Assembly: GCF_009870125.1 (NCBI RefSeq)
Contig: NC_046681.1
Coordinates: 21,651,001-21,715,000, forward strand
Reading direction: 5' to 3'
Source of the DNA: Drosophila pseudoobscura
Taxonomy: Eukaryota; Arthropoda; Insecta; Diptera; Drosophilidae
Length of the DNA stretch: 64,000 bases
In this document: one piece after another, positions 47,273 through 58,610 of the stretch
How the letters are laid out: each line of letters begins with the position of its first letter
How positions within the stretch are numbered: the stretch's first letter is position 1
Made by a program: the position numbers and the translations under genes
The notes under the pieces: model-generated
What the model was told of the DNA's origin: nothing
Seen by the model: only the letters and a program-made list of their open reading frames with translations
Databases searched by the model: none

Positions 47273-48089
47273 GGCGCCAAAAATGCTTAACATTTGTGTC
47301 AGTGTTGCCACTGACTTATAAGACCATACAATTCTTGACTCATAATCTGGTATATTTTTGGAATATTTTATCGCTAAAATGGAATCAAGCCACGAATGAA
47401 CAGGCATATTTTCCGCCGTAATTTTAAGTTTTACTGTCGTGGTTGCAGGAGGACATACGGCGTTAAGAGTTATTGGCTCTAGTTAATAGGCTATGTATCT
47501 ATGTATGGAATTTATAGAATAAAACAGCATCAGCATCTGAATCTAATGCTGATTCTGAATCAGATATGGCTAAGCTACTCAAAAAATGGCATTGAATCAT
47601 TTCTTCCACAGTTTTTTTTTAACTATTTCGTATGCATTTTGTTACAAGCATCTCGTCAATTTTATAATATCCATTTAATTTTTAACATCAACTACTCTCC
47701 CAGCTGTTAACTAACAGCTTACATCTATGGTATCCACACCAATTTGCAATGAAATCAAGACTAACAAAGAGAAGAGATATTAAAAATTAACACTAGTTAT
47801 TCCGATCGAACGATATCGCGATAGCTATATAATTCCACCTTAGCTCCTTCCATATTTCATTTAGTTTGTTCAGCGGTATACTCTTGTTTTTAAAAAGTGT
47901 ACTTTTACTGACAGTACCGATAGACTCGATGCCAGCTGTTAGTTAACACTGTTAACTTAACAGTGAAAAAGGCCTGAAAAAAACGACATTGAATAAAACA
48001 TTCATTTTAAAAGGGGACTTTCCACAATTTGTGTTTCTGTTTCCAGAGCTTGGTGTGAGCGGTCGACGTAGTGATGTAAATTTGAATGA

Positions 48090-48520
48090 AAACATCGATG
48101 TCGATGTCCATCGATGTTCTCAAAATCAAACATCGATGTTGGATTGATACATCGGATTGATTCTTCGATGCATCGATGATGACCGATATTAATATTTCAA
48201 ATAAGTACTATTTGTCAATGCTTTGCAAAAACCAAAATGCGGCCCGTTCAAAATACACCCAGCAGATGCCATTAACGTCAAAAATTGCATTGCAATTTTG
48301 TATAAATTAGGATAGGTACTTTTCATACCGTCCCAAAAACACAACACGAAGGACTGCTTTCAAATGAGGCAGATATTGCTGTGTTTGCTGCTTACAGATT
48401 TGAAATTAATTGATCGATGTTTTGCAAAACATCGATACATCACTCGACATCGGAAGAAGCAGTAGTTAGTCCGATGAAACATCGATCAAAACATCGATAG
48501 CATCGATGCTACCATCGGTT
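48090..48520. promoter_or_regulatory. ATCGAT cluster with 24-bp palindrome
   Basis: About nine ATCGAT cores occur within roughly 430 bp upstream of the rightward gene, mostly as CATCGATG. Positions 48413-48436 (ATCGATGTTTTG followed by its reverse complement) form a perfect 24-bp palindrome. ATCGAT is the core shared by DREF sites and is close to the CGATA units of BEAF-32. Most copies lack the WATCGATW context of a strict DRE, so this may be a boundary or promoter element, or a repeat rich in the motif. Confidence 0.5.
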
Positions 48521-49137
48521 GTTTTTCCAGTCAGCTCAGCTCTAGCAGAACGAAAGTCCGGTTCGGTCCGTTTCGCAAAATTTCTTTTCGGCTTTTACCT
48601 CTCAAGTGAAAGGTTGCTCCTGCTATTGGTTAAGGTACGCATTTTATGCACGATTTATTCCATTCAAGTGAGAGTTTAAACTTTATTTTTAATACGAACA
48701 TTTTAACAAATCATGTGCACATGGCGTACTCCATTTTTGTGTGGTGTGCATGTTTTTTTTCAATTAAAGTCTTGTTTTTTTGCATGCTGGACGTAAATTA
48801 TTATATTGTTGGATTCTTCTGTTGTTGCTGCATGCTGTTCTAGTTGCATTTCGGATTCCGCAAATCTTTTTACGGCCACTAACTTGATTTTCTTACAAAA
48901 AGCTACGATGTCGGGCCATATAATTTTTTTTTTTGCTATTTCAGCTTTTTTCTGCTGGACCTTCATAACCTTTGATCAAACCCTACAACCTTACTCCGCC
49001 ATCTTGAAATTTGTTTATATTTTCTGCTGACGTCACCTTTATTTTTCTGCTATCCGACTTTTGTGAAGCTTTTGGTTTGCTTTTCTTGTCTTGTTTTAGA
49101 TCTTTTACATCTTGTCAATTATCGAACGAGAATAAAT

Positions 49138-52100
49138 ATGAACACCGTTTACGTACGATGCCCTACGATGACCACGCAGTCGCTGCACCAGCAGTCCCTG
49201 TATCATCATCGCAATGGCAACGAGGTGTTTGTGCAGGAGCAGTTCTCGCAGAGGGAGTTCATTACCCAACATATACAGCCGACCGTGTTCGTAAATAGCC
49301 CGGGCCCTTTTGGTACCTATGTTGCGGCACCGGCACGTCCACCCGTGGCATACGATGCGTACTCGAGTCAATTCGCCTTTAGGCCGACAGTTAGGGGTCC
49401 ACCGCCAGTTGGTTATTATTGTGTCAATGCGGGTATGATGTGTGTTTTCCCCTTTTTTTTTTTTATTTATAATGTTCCTTTCTTCATCCAGCGGCAGCCT
49501 CTTCGAGTGGGCGGTATTTTTGTCATCCAGAGCAACGACCTTGCCCCTATCCGTCCGGATTCAGCGGCCCCAACACACAAGAGAGCTATGGGACCTATTC
49601 GTCCGATTCCAGCTCGTCACCACCGTCGACGTATTATATAGCTTCCCAGACCCAAACGACACCCATCAACTGCACAGATGCAGCCACTCAGTCGAACATG
49701 GACTTGGAAGAGCTTGCTGGATACAAGGAAATGACTCAGAACTTTTCCATGGACTCCGAAAAGTACGTAGAGTGGTGGAGTATCTTCGGTCCATTAATGT
49801 TTTGTCGTTGGTGTGTCTTTCCATATATCTATAGCCCTGAATCATCATCGACCTTCATTTCGATGGAACGTTGGGCTGCGAACTTTATAAATAAACTGGT
49901 CCATGCCCAGGGCGAACGTCGTAACTCGGAGATGAATCTACCGGATAAGCATAGGGTGGACATCGTTCAATTGGCTCTCCATGGCAGCAATATATGTGCA
50001 GCTGTGGCCAATACCCACAGCACTCGTCCGTGCTTCAAGAAGATCGACACTTTGTGTGCCCGCCTCAAGCAGGATCTGTTGCGTGTGGATGGTGTGCTGG
50101 CCAACATTAATTCTCAGGGGATTGCCTGGGCTGTAAAGGATTTCATCTTCTTATTTACACGCATCATGAGTGCTTGGACCATACTGAAGAGCTATCTATA
50201 CAACGATATGGATGGCATTAAGAAACTCATTGATATATTGCCAATGGGCTTTATGCAGGTCTTTAATACCTGGCAATTGGCCACCATACCAATGATTGAT
50301 ATGGTCATTCAAAGTATTGTTAACCTCGATGCGGGTGCGCGTCCCCAGGCATATAGCGGTAATGGCGGCGGCGGCGGCGGCGATAATAGCCCTCCTGGTG
50401 GAAATCGTCGCTGTCATAGCCCCTCTGATGATGGCAATAGACATATCTCTCGAAGCCGTCATAGTCCTCCCAAGGGCAATCGAAGCCGACATAGCCCTTC
50501 GAATAGCAATCGAGGGCGTAATTTTCAGAGCGGGGATTCACCGTCATACTATGGCAGTGCCAACAGTCCACCTCGCCTGGATAAACCCCCCACTGTTGAG
50601 CAGGGAGCTGAGGCAGGTGCTCCGATTAACAAACCCAAGAGCTGTCAGAATCTCATTAATATGTACACGATGGTCGAAAACTCTGAGGAGACGCAGCGCC
50701 ATGTCGATGCGAATGGAACTTATTTGAAGACTGGCACCTATCAGCCGCTGCAGAAGGAACAAAAGACGGAAATAAAACCAACCACGTCAGAATTTTTGAT
50801 GCGCGTGCCACCAGGATTTATGCCAATGCCACATCTGCAGGGAAAGTCCAATGAAACGGTGGCCGAGGCCAAGCCCAAAGCCATGCAGGATTCGGCTGAA
50901 ACTATGCGCCAGCAAAGTACCGTTCCTGAATACGCTCCTCATTTCCATGGATATGATGTTGCTATGGACAAGACTTTGCCCATTTATTATACGATAAATG
51001 ACAATGCTGAACGGCCCTCAAAGCCAATGCCAGATCTTCGTTCGGCTGTGAACGATGCTGCACCGGCCAACCTAAAAAATTCGGATGATACAGAAAAGCC
51101 CAAGCCCAATCCCCTGCTGGAAATCGATCCTTATGTGCCCTGCTATGGTCCTAGTCATTCGAGTCCACCATCGACACCTGAACTAGAGACCTGTGCGATG
51201 GAAAATGATGTTGCAGACACACCGTGGGAGGAAAATCCTATTCAGGAACTTTATCCTTCCCCGGAAGCAGTGCCAATGACTGATCCGGAGACTATAAAGA
51301 AAAGTGACGATAAAGTAGATGAAGTAGCGGAGAAAGAATTGGAACCACAGTATTTCGATAAGAACACCAAAGTCCATAGCCAGATGATGCTGGATCTTGA
51401 ACCATATGCCTCAATGCTGGGCCTGGGACCCAATGTGGCGACCGACAGTATGATAAATATTAAGCAGTTTATGAATCTCTACAGTCCGATCAACACCGAG
51501 GTCACACGTGATCTAATCGCGCTAAAGGATCGCGTCCTGGAACTTAAGAACGTGGCGCATTTCTTTCAAAAGCGGTTTATTCTGAACTATGTGAGTATTT
51601 GGCGTCATAACAAAAAAAAAAAAGCGTTCCGTTTAATATTAAATTCAAATATTGTTATTCTTTTGTAGTATCCGGATTTTTTTCGACAGTGTCACGGTGA
51701 TTTCATTGATCTAAGAGAGATTATACTCAAGTGCGAGAGCGGAATGTATCATCATACCTATCAGGCTGTGCATGATCTACGACGTATTGTATTTGTGGCC
51801 CGTTGTTATCTGAAGGTACTAGTAAGATCCTACTATACCCAGAAGAATACTGTAACACTTGCACTACAATTCAATTCAAATCGTATTTGTAGTATTTCCA
51901 TTTGAGTGTTATTTCCTTCTGCTGCTCCAGGAAGACAAACAAAACAATATGTTACGCGGTATCCCAAGGTATCAGTATGAGTTTTTGGCCCTTATATATG
52001 GACTAATGTACTAATCACTGGTCGCATTTGGGCACTAATTCTCATATAACACACTTAACCAGACCCCTGACTTTTCAGCTCCAGAATCTTCACTTTTAAT

Positions 52101-52335
52101 TTTTAACATTTCAGTCGATACCATCTCTAACAATTCTTGCACTTTCTGCCAATATATTTTGCTAATATATTTCGTTTTTAACTAGGTATATATCAACAAA
52201 AAGCTTAGCGACTATGTGGACTCGTACGAGTCATCTGTGGGCGAAATGTTGTCCAAGCCACCGCATCAGCCGCATGAACATGATCATATTATTGGCGTAC
52301 CAGGAGAGAAGATCTTTAACTACGAGATATTGTAA
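49138..52335 (+). CDS. Fly-specific protein of unknown biochemical role, possibly mitoshell
   Basis: Five coding exons: 49138-49432, 49492-49762, 49835-51590, 51669-51815 and 52186-52335, joining in phase to 872 residues. I place the start at the first ATG after a 5'UTR intron acceptor. The N-terminus is Gln/Tyr/Pro-rich and disordered. A helical domain follows (residues ~195-385: FISMERWAANFINKLVHAQG, LKQDLLRVDGVLANINSQG, then TRIMSAWTILKSYLYN). Next come a Gly- and Ser/Arg/His-rich low-complexity stretch, an acidic Pro-rich region and a C-terminal helical domain (MINIKQFMNLYSPINTE, FFRQCHGDFIDLREIILKCE, DLRRIVFVARCYLKVYINKK). No catalytic motif is visible. Next to the CG7806 orthologue, D. 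melanogaster has, as I recall, CG7795 (mitoshell, a male-fertility gene); the identification rests on neighbourhood, not sequence comparison. The 72-nt intron 49763-49834 is a multiple of three without a stop. Confidence 0.8.
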
Positions 52336-52905
52336 GTGGGAGCGGGGAAAAACCAAAGCGCCGTTGAAAGTTATGAATTTTAGTTAAGCTTAGTTTATAT
52401 TATTTTATTTTAATTTAGTTTTTGTGGTTTATGGTTTTTTATTTGAAAAAAAAGTAAATTAAAATTGCACAGTTATTTAAGTTAATTAATTCAAAATTTG
52501 AAAACAACAAAATTGCTTTAAAGCATGCCCAAATGTATACTGAAAATTTTCACTCTTTTATATTGCTTGTCAACGTTATAGTTTTTCAATTAAAACACGC
52601 ATTTTACACTAAGGGTAAAATTATAAAATGTATAGAAAAATATATATTAATTATGCTAAGACACGCGGCCAAAGACCGTTAAACCAAAGAATATCGAGGT
52701 GGATCGCGTGAATTCTGCACTCGCGCAACCATTCGTGCAGGCCCTGTTTAAATATTTCGTTCAGAATTAATTTCAATTTAAAGGTTCGAATAATTCTTTT
52801 AAATTGTTGGGCGAAAAGTCCAAAAGAGTGCCATTGAAACTAATCAGTCATAAGCTAAAAAACTAACACAGAGACTTGCTATTCCTGGATCAATATAAGA
52901 TCAAC

Positions 52906-53010
52906 ATGTCGCGTCACGAGGGCGTGATTGTACGCGATCCACCATCCATGCTTTTCTTTGATTTACCGACCGGAACAAAATTAAAAAAAAAAACAACTTT
53001 AAACACTTAA
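52906..53010 (+). pseudogene. Possible gene fragment resembling an ASH-domain start
   Basis: ATG TCG CGT opens a 34-codon frame (MSRHEGVIVRDPPSMLFFDL, then PTGTK and a Lys run) in otherwise non-coding AT-rich DNA. Its base composition is clearly GC-richer than the flanks for about 75 bases. The pattern V-x-P-P-x-x-L-F-F-D-L-x-x-G resembles the beginning of ASH (ASPM/SPD-2/Hydin) domains found in ciliary proteins. The frame decays into an A-rich run and stops. It could be a leftover first exon of a lost gene or a chance frame. Confidence 0.3.
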
Positions 53011-53089
53011 AACACACACTGAAACTAAAATTAAAGTTCAATAACATTTTTTGTATAACACCAACTATATAATCTGTAGGTTTTTTTGT

Positions 53090-53490
53090 TTTTTTGGCTT
53101 CTTTAATATAAATTAAAATTGTTAAATTCATATTTGGCTTAAATAAAATTTAGAAATAAAACAAGAAACAAAGTAAATGCATACAATTATTATTTTTATT
53201 GCCAAATGGTTTGGATAAAGGATTAATAGGGAAAGTCCCATACAAAAATCAAATTCACTTTTTGATTAAATAAATGCAGAAATAAGACAAAGCAAAATAG
53301 GATTGTTATTTTTAAGAGGAACTCGCTTACAATTTTTACCTTTTTTTTTGGCTTTTTTGACTACAAATATAATTTAAATATAATTAAAATTGTTAAATTG
53401 ATATTTGGCTTAAATAAATTTAGAAATAAAACTAAAAACAAAATATAATTGTTATATTTGCAATCGGAACTCGTTGGTTTATGGCGATTC
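53090..53490. repeat. Imperfect tandem duplication, offset about 265 bp
   Basis: Segments 53090-53180 and 53341-53443 share TTTTTTGGCTT, AATTAAAATTGTTAAATT, ATATTTGGCTTAAATAAA and TTTAGAAATAAAAC. Downstream, GGATTGTTATTTTTAAGAGG with AACTCG in the first unit parallels ATTGTTATATTTGC with AACTCG in the second. Small indels separate the copies, so it is older than the 619-bp duplication. Confidence 0.6.
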
Positions 53491-53623
53491 ATGGTGAATC
53501 GTTTAAAACAAATTAAATATTAACTAAAACAATAATACAATCGAGAATTGTACAAGTAGTATCGACATATTTACAAGGATACCTAACATTAGCTAGTATC
53601 CTCACAATCGTTTTTCGTGTGTC

Positions 53624-56600
53624 CTAGTCCAGCCTAGTAAAATCCTCGGGACTGATGTCCTGGGCCACTAACATGCCATGGAAAATAGTCGCTGTATTAT
53701 GGGCCAACTCCTGCGGTTTGCCCTCCTCACAGATCCTACCATCGTCTAGGACAATAATGCGATCCATGGCCTGCAGGCCACGCAACCGATGGGCTATAAA
53801 CAGCAAAGTGCAGCTCTTGAAGGCATTGCGTAGCGCCTGCTGCATGCACAGATCGGATTCATCGTCCAAATTGGAGGTGCCCTCATCGATGCACACAACT
53901 TTGGCGTTCTTCAGCAATGCTCGAGCGAGACATAGAAGCTGCCGCTGTCCAGCAGATAAATTATTGCCGCACTGCTCTACGCGACCATCCAGGCCGCCCA
54001 GCTGTTGCACCAACAGCGTAGCCGCCGCCGAGTTTTTGACGGCATGCCAGATCTCCGAGTCATAGAAGCCATGACGGGGGTCCAGATTTTCCCGCACAGT
54101 TCCTGGAAACAAGAAAAAGATTCATTAGAAATTATAAAATGTTGCCAATATTTTGGACGCACCTTCGAAGAGGAAAGGCTCTTGGGTGATGACTCCTATT
54201 CTCTCCCGAAGTACACTCAACGGCAAAGTCTTTAGATTCACCTGATCCAGTCGTATCTCTCCCTGGGAGAGCGGTGCCACACGCAGCAGGGCAGCCAGAA
54301 CAGACGTCTTGCCCGCACCAGTACGCCCCACAATGCCAATGCGCTCGAACGCCTCCGTATCGAAGCTGATGCCACGCAGGGCCGGTATCAGATGCTCCCT
54401 GTAGCTTAATTGAACCTCCTGAAAGCGGAGGACGCCCTGTGTGGGCCAGCCAAATGGAGGATCTGCACTGCCCGAGGCATTCTGTTCGCCCTCCAACTGC
54501 AGATACTGATCCACACGTTCGACGGCAACCAGTTCCTGCTCCGTTTCGGCCACTGCATGCAGCAGATCCCCCAGCTGTCCCGTAATCGAGAGAGCATAGG
54601 AGATACACAGCCCAACCAGACCGGGATTCGTTGCATGCGAGGCTGTAATGGCGGCTAGGAGACCCGCACCACCCACCAGCAGCGTGCCGAGCAACTGCAT
54701 ACGCAGGGCCAGCCACTGTTGAGCCGCTGACTGCGTCAATTGCGCCTTGATACTCTCCTCCAGCTTCACCTGGAAGTCCCTCTGAAAGCGAGGACTTGCC
54801 CTCATGCTCCTGATCGTTGTTAAACCCTGAAGCGTCTCCGTAAAGTGTGTGTAAAGCGGGGACATGGCATTGCTCGACAAACGCTTAATATCCCGCGAGG
54901 CATGGCGATAGCTTTGCTGCAGATTGAGGTAGATCGGTACCATCGGAATGATGACCAGACCCAGCCAGGGCATGGCATACAGACTGACACAGAGGGCACC
55001 CACCAGTCCCGCCAATTGTGCCAACAGAATGTTGAGTATAAAAGGGAGCGAATCGTCCACAGTGTTCGTATCGGAGGAGAAACGATTCAGGATGCGTCCC
55101 ACGGAGGTAATGTCGAAAAAGTTGAACTTGGCCTAAGGAAGAATACCAATTAGAATACGCAATAGTGCTCCCTCTCGAGCAGATACTCACAAACATGACT
55201 TTCTTGAGGAGCTGTTCGTGCATGAAAATAGCCGCCTTGATGCCAGCATAGGCAAAGATGAAGGCCCTGGCCAGCGTGGCTAAAGAATTTGTCACCGCAA
55301 TGGCCGTGAAGATGCCCAGATAGAAACCAGTGGTATGACCCGATGCCGAGTCGTTACCCAACAGATGCTCCAGCGATGTGTCATTCGAATGGGGATCCAG
55401 TGTGGTCTCTGTGACCCAATGCGCCAGCCAGGCATCACTCAGATTCCTGGTCATCTGCATGAGCAGCACAAAAAACAGAACGGCGAAGGCCAAGGGTGAC
55501 GTGACGGCACGCCAATAGCAGGCAAAAACATTGCTCGATAGATGCCCAAATTCCCGGGATTCCTCGATCAGCAGACTGTCTACGCTCCGATTGTCATCCT
55601 GATTGGATATCTCCACGGAACGGCGACGCACTGGCTGACCCGCATCGTCTTCGTCCACATCCTCTTCGCTGAGATCAATGCTTTGTGTCATGTATTCACT
55701 GGGTCCCAGCTGGCCATCCTTCACCTGCAGTATCTGATTGGCATGGAAGAACAGGGGCACACTACGCGTGACCACAATCCGGGTCTTGTGCTTCAGCAAA
55801 CGGAGTATACAATGCTTGATAATGTGCCTGGCCACATGGGCATCCAGCGAGGAGAGTACATCATCCAGCAGATAAACTGAAATCAAAAAAGGATTAGCAA
55901 ACAAAAACAGAAAAGAACCAGAGCCTGGCTCTAAACCCTCTCACTTTTCTTATCCTGATAAACGGCTCTGGCCAAAGCAACTCGGGCACGTTGGCCTCCG
56001 GACAAAGTTCTACCATTCTCGCCCACGCCAACAAGATCCCCGCCCAAGATCTGCAGATCCTCCTCCAGGGCGCAGGCGTAGAGGACACTCTTGTACCATT
56101 GCTCGTCGAAATGGGCGCCCCACACGATGTTGTCGCGTATGGTGCCACGCTGCAGCCAAGGCGACTGTGGTACATAGCCAAAGCCAGTGGTTAGCTCCTG
56201 AACACAGACCTCGCCATCGGTGCATTGGAGACCGGCCACAATGGCCGAGAGGAAGGTGCTCTTGCCCCCACCAATAGGTCCCTCGATGCAAATGAGCTGT
56301 CCCGCTTTGAAGTCCACATTAATGTCCTTAAGGCGAAAGGGTATGGCAACAGTGGGTGCTTCTCCCTCCTGGCTGTCGTGGGTGAACGTGGCGCCCTTCA
56401 TCTGCAGCACACTGGTCTTTGGTGCATTCAGAGAAGTGTTCTCCCCGCCGCTTCCACGCATTATGGGATTGTAGTAGCTGGAATAATCCAAATTGGGTAC
56501 GTCCATCAGCTGTTGCACGCGTCGGATGGATACCCAAGCCTCGATGAGACCATTGAGGACCCAGGGAAAGGCATTTAGTGGTCCAATGAGCATATAAAGC

Positions 56601-58330
56601 AGCGCCACACTCGTGTAGGTCGTCGAGGCCACCAGTTTATTGCCCATCAAGACAGACACACCGAAGGTGAGCAGGCACATCAACACCGGTGTCGTAGCCC
56701 AGAAATACACGCACATGGCATCCAGATACTTCCGCTTCGATAGAAATCTCAGTTCCTCCTGCCTTAGGCCACGTATTTTCGTGATAAATATATCCTCCCA
56801 GGCATTGATTTTGATCTGTTTTGCTCCTTGCATGGTCTCTGTGGTGGCCGACAGCCTGGCATCCTTGGCCGTCATCAGGCCACTCGAATAGATGCCAATC
56901 CGTTTGGCCAGCCAGCGATTAATAGGTATCAGCATGGCGGCAAAGAGCACACCCGCCAGGAAGGCGGCGCCCAGCTGCAGATACAGTAGATACAGTGTCG
57001 TAAACAGCTTGAAGGGTATGCTCCAGAAGAAGTGAAAACTAATGCAAGAGTTTACAATGCGATCTGTGTCCGTGGACATCAGATTCAGCATATCCGGCTT
57101 GCTTTCCTTGATGCCACGGGCCTCCAGCGCCTTCCGGTAGATACTGTTGACCACGCCCACCCGCATCTTCATCGACACCATGGCCATGCGCCAATCAAAG
57201 TGTGTGGAGCACAAGGCGGACAGCAGAGTGCTGCCAAACAGCCCCAGAGCATAGTAGTAGGCCTGCGACGAATCCGAGTCCGTGTCCTGGCCCTGCCGCA
57301 GGAGTCCGCCCAGCAGCAGGGGACCCGCAAAGCCACTCAAATCGGCCACAAGTCGCAGGAGTCCAATGAGGTAAAACTCCAAACCAAAGCACTTGTGCAG
57401 GGCACGCCAGAGGCTCTGGGACTGCGAGAGTGCCAGGTGCAGGCGCTCGCTCAATCGCGTGATATTCAAGGCATCCGGGAGATCAAAGAGATCCTCAATC
57501 TTTCGCAGCTTTCCGGCCACTCCTTTGGCAATCAGAGGATGCACCCAATGGAAGAGGAAACGCGACGCCCAGTTGGCCTCATCCTGGGCATGCCCCAAGT
57601 GAGCTTCATTCATGTCGAAATGAAAGTAAGTATAGCGATTGGAGAGCAAGGCTTCATCTTCTCTGCTCGCACCGCCACGTGGCTGACTGGAGTACACTGC
57701 TGAGCCCGTGGGCAGCAGCGTGGCCCCATAGAGAAGATCACATAGTAGAGTGACCAGGCTCCAGGGCCACCAGTCGAAATGCCGACTGGTGCGCAGCCAG
57801 ACGCCATCCAAAACGACAATCGTCAGCCAGACAACATTGGTGAGGAGAGTGCCGCGATGACTAATGTCGCCAGAGTGTCGAGCCGTCAGCAGGAAACCTA
57901 CAGATGCAAAAAAAAGAAATGCTGCGGTCAAAACGATCACAAATAGCAGCTGCTCCTCCTCCCTCTTACCGCTGTGTACCACCCACATAATGCATTCGGC
58001 GGCAACCACCAGAGTGTCGACCGCATAGAGTGGAATGCCCTCGCGATGGAATACAAATATCTTGGCTACGGGTAGCAGAGCCAGCACAATGCTGAGTATT
58101 GTGCGGCATGACAATAGCCGGAGTTGCGTCTTATTCCGTACGACTTGTCGCGTCTGATTGCCGAAATTGTAGGCGGATATGGCCGCAAATATATAATAGA
58201 TGGGCAGCTGGAGCAATATCTTCTGGAAGCAGGGCAGCAGATCGTTTGTATCGTTAGCAAACGGTTTCAGACCCGTCGGACAGAATTCTGTCCAGTTCCA
58301 GGAGAAACTCTTCCAATCAATATCCGACAT
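53624..58330 (-). CDS. CG7806: ABCC10/MRP7-type ABC transporter
   Basis: Five coding exons: 57970-58330, 55945-57897, 55191-55876, 54163-55132 and 53624-54102, joining to 1482 residues. The plan is a TMD0-like N-terminal membrane block (from MSDIDWKSFSWNWTEFCPTG), a linker (ANWASRFLFHWVHPLIAKG), TMD1, NBD1, TMD2 and NBD2. NBD1 has Walker A GPIGGGKST (~658), signature LSGGQRARVALARAVYQ (~748) and Walker B IYLLDDVLSSLDAHV, with Asp in place of the catalytic Glu, as usual in ABCC proteins. NBD2 has GRTGAGKTSV (~1266), NLSAGQRQL (~1371), CIDEGTSNLD and IAHR. The NBD1 H-loop reads VVTRSV, with Arg where His is usual. TMD0 and overall similarity favour ABCC10. The 72-nt first intron is in-frame and stop-free. 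It is divergent from the CCDC97 homologue. Confidence 0.94.
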
Positions 58331-58610
58331 TCTGATCGAACGGACGGTGGTTTCCGCTTAGTTGTACGCTTTGGCGCCGTTCTGATAATTAGTCATCACC
58401 GTATTGCATATTTGCACCACTAATCGTTGTTAAACAAAGCGCGGGGTGAGCTGATAAAAGCAACTAGGGGGAAGGAACCATTGTAAAAATACAGGCCGCT
58501 ATATTTTTATTGGCGTGCTGCCAACTTGAGGCGGAATCGGAATATCCCTGTGAATGGCAATTGGCAGTAGAAAGAAGCAGCATTTGTTTACAATTATTTG
58601 TGCAATAAAT

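Larger units (their letters stand above)
46981..49137. other. Divergent 5' regions of baf and the next gene
   Basis: Contains the baf 5' flank with a Motif 6 module (47223-47272), two related GCTGTTAACTAACAG-type inverted sequences (47703-47718, 47935-47963; CAGCTGTT resembles Ohler Motif 5), a dense ATCGAT cluster (48090-48520), and a 5'UTR intron of the rightward gene with donor AAGGTACGC at about 48633 and acceptor TTTTAG at about 49098-49100. No extra coding gene is supported. Confidence 0.55.
52336..53623. other. AT-rich spacer with repeats
   Basis: Strongly AT-rich. It holds a short coding-like fragment (52906-53010) and an imperfect tandem duplication (53090-53490). The left part is likely 3'UTR of the plus-strand gene, and the right end near 53580 is likely 3'UTR of the ABC transporter. 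No full gene is supported. Confidence 0.55.

Noticed and set aside
58554-58610. Upstream in-frame ATG of the CCDC97 homologue as the start
   Set aside because: Its context is weaker than that of the ATG at 58611 and the extra residues (MAIGSRKKQHLF) do not resemble the family N-terminus; it remains possible.
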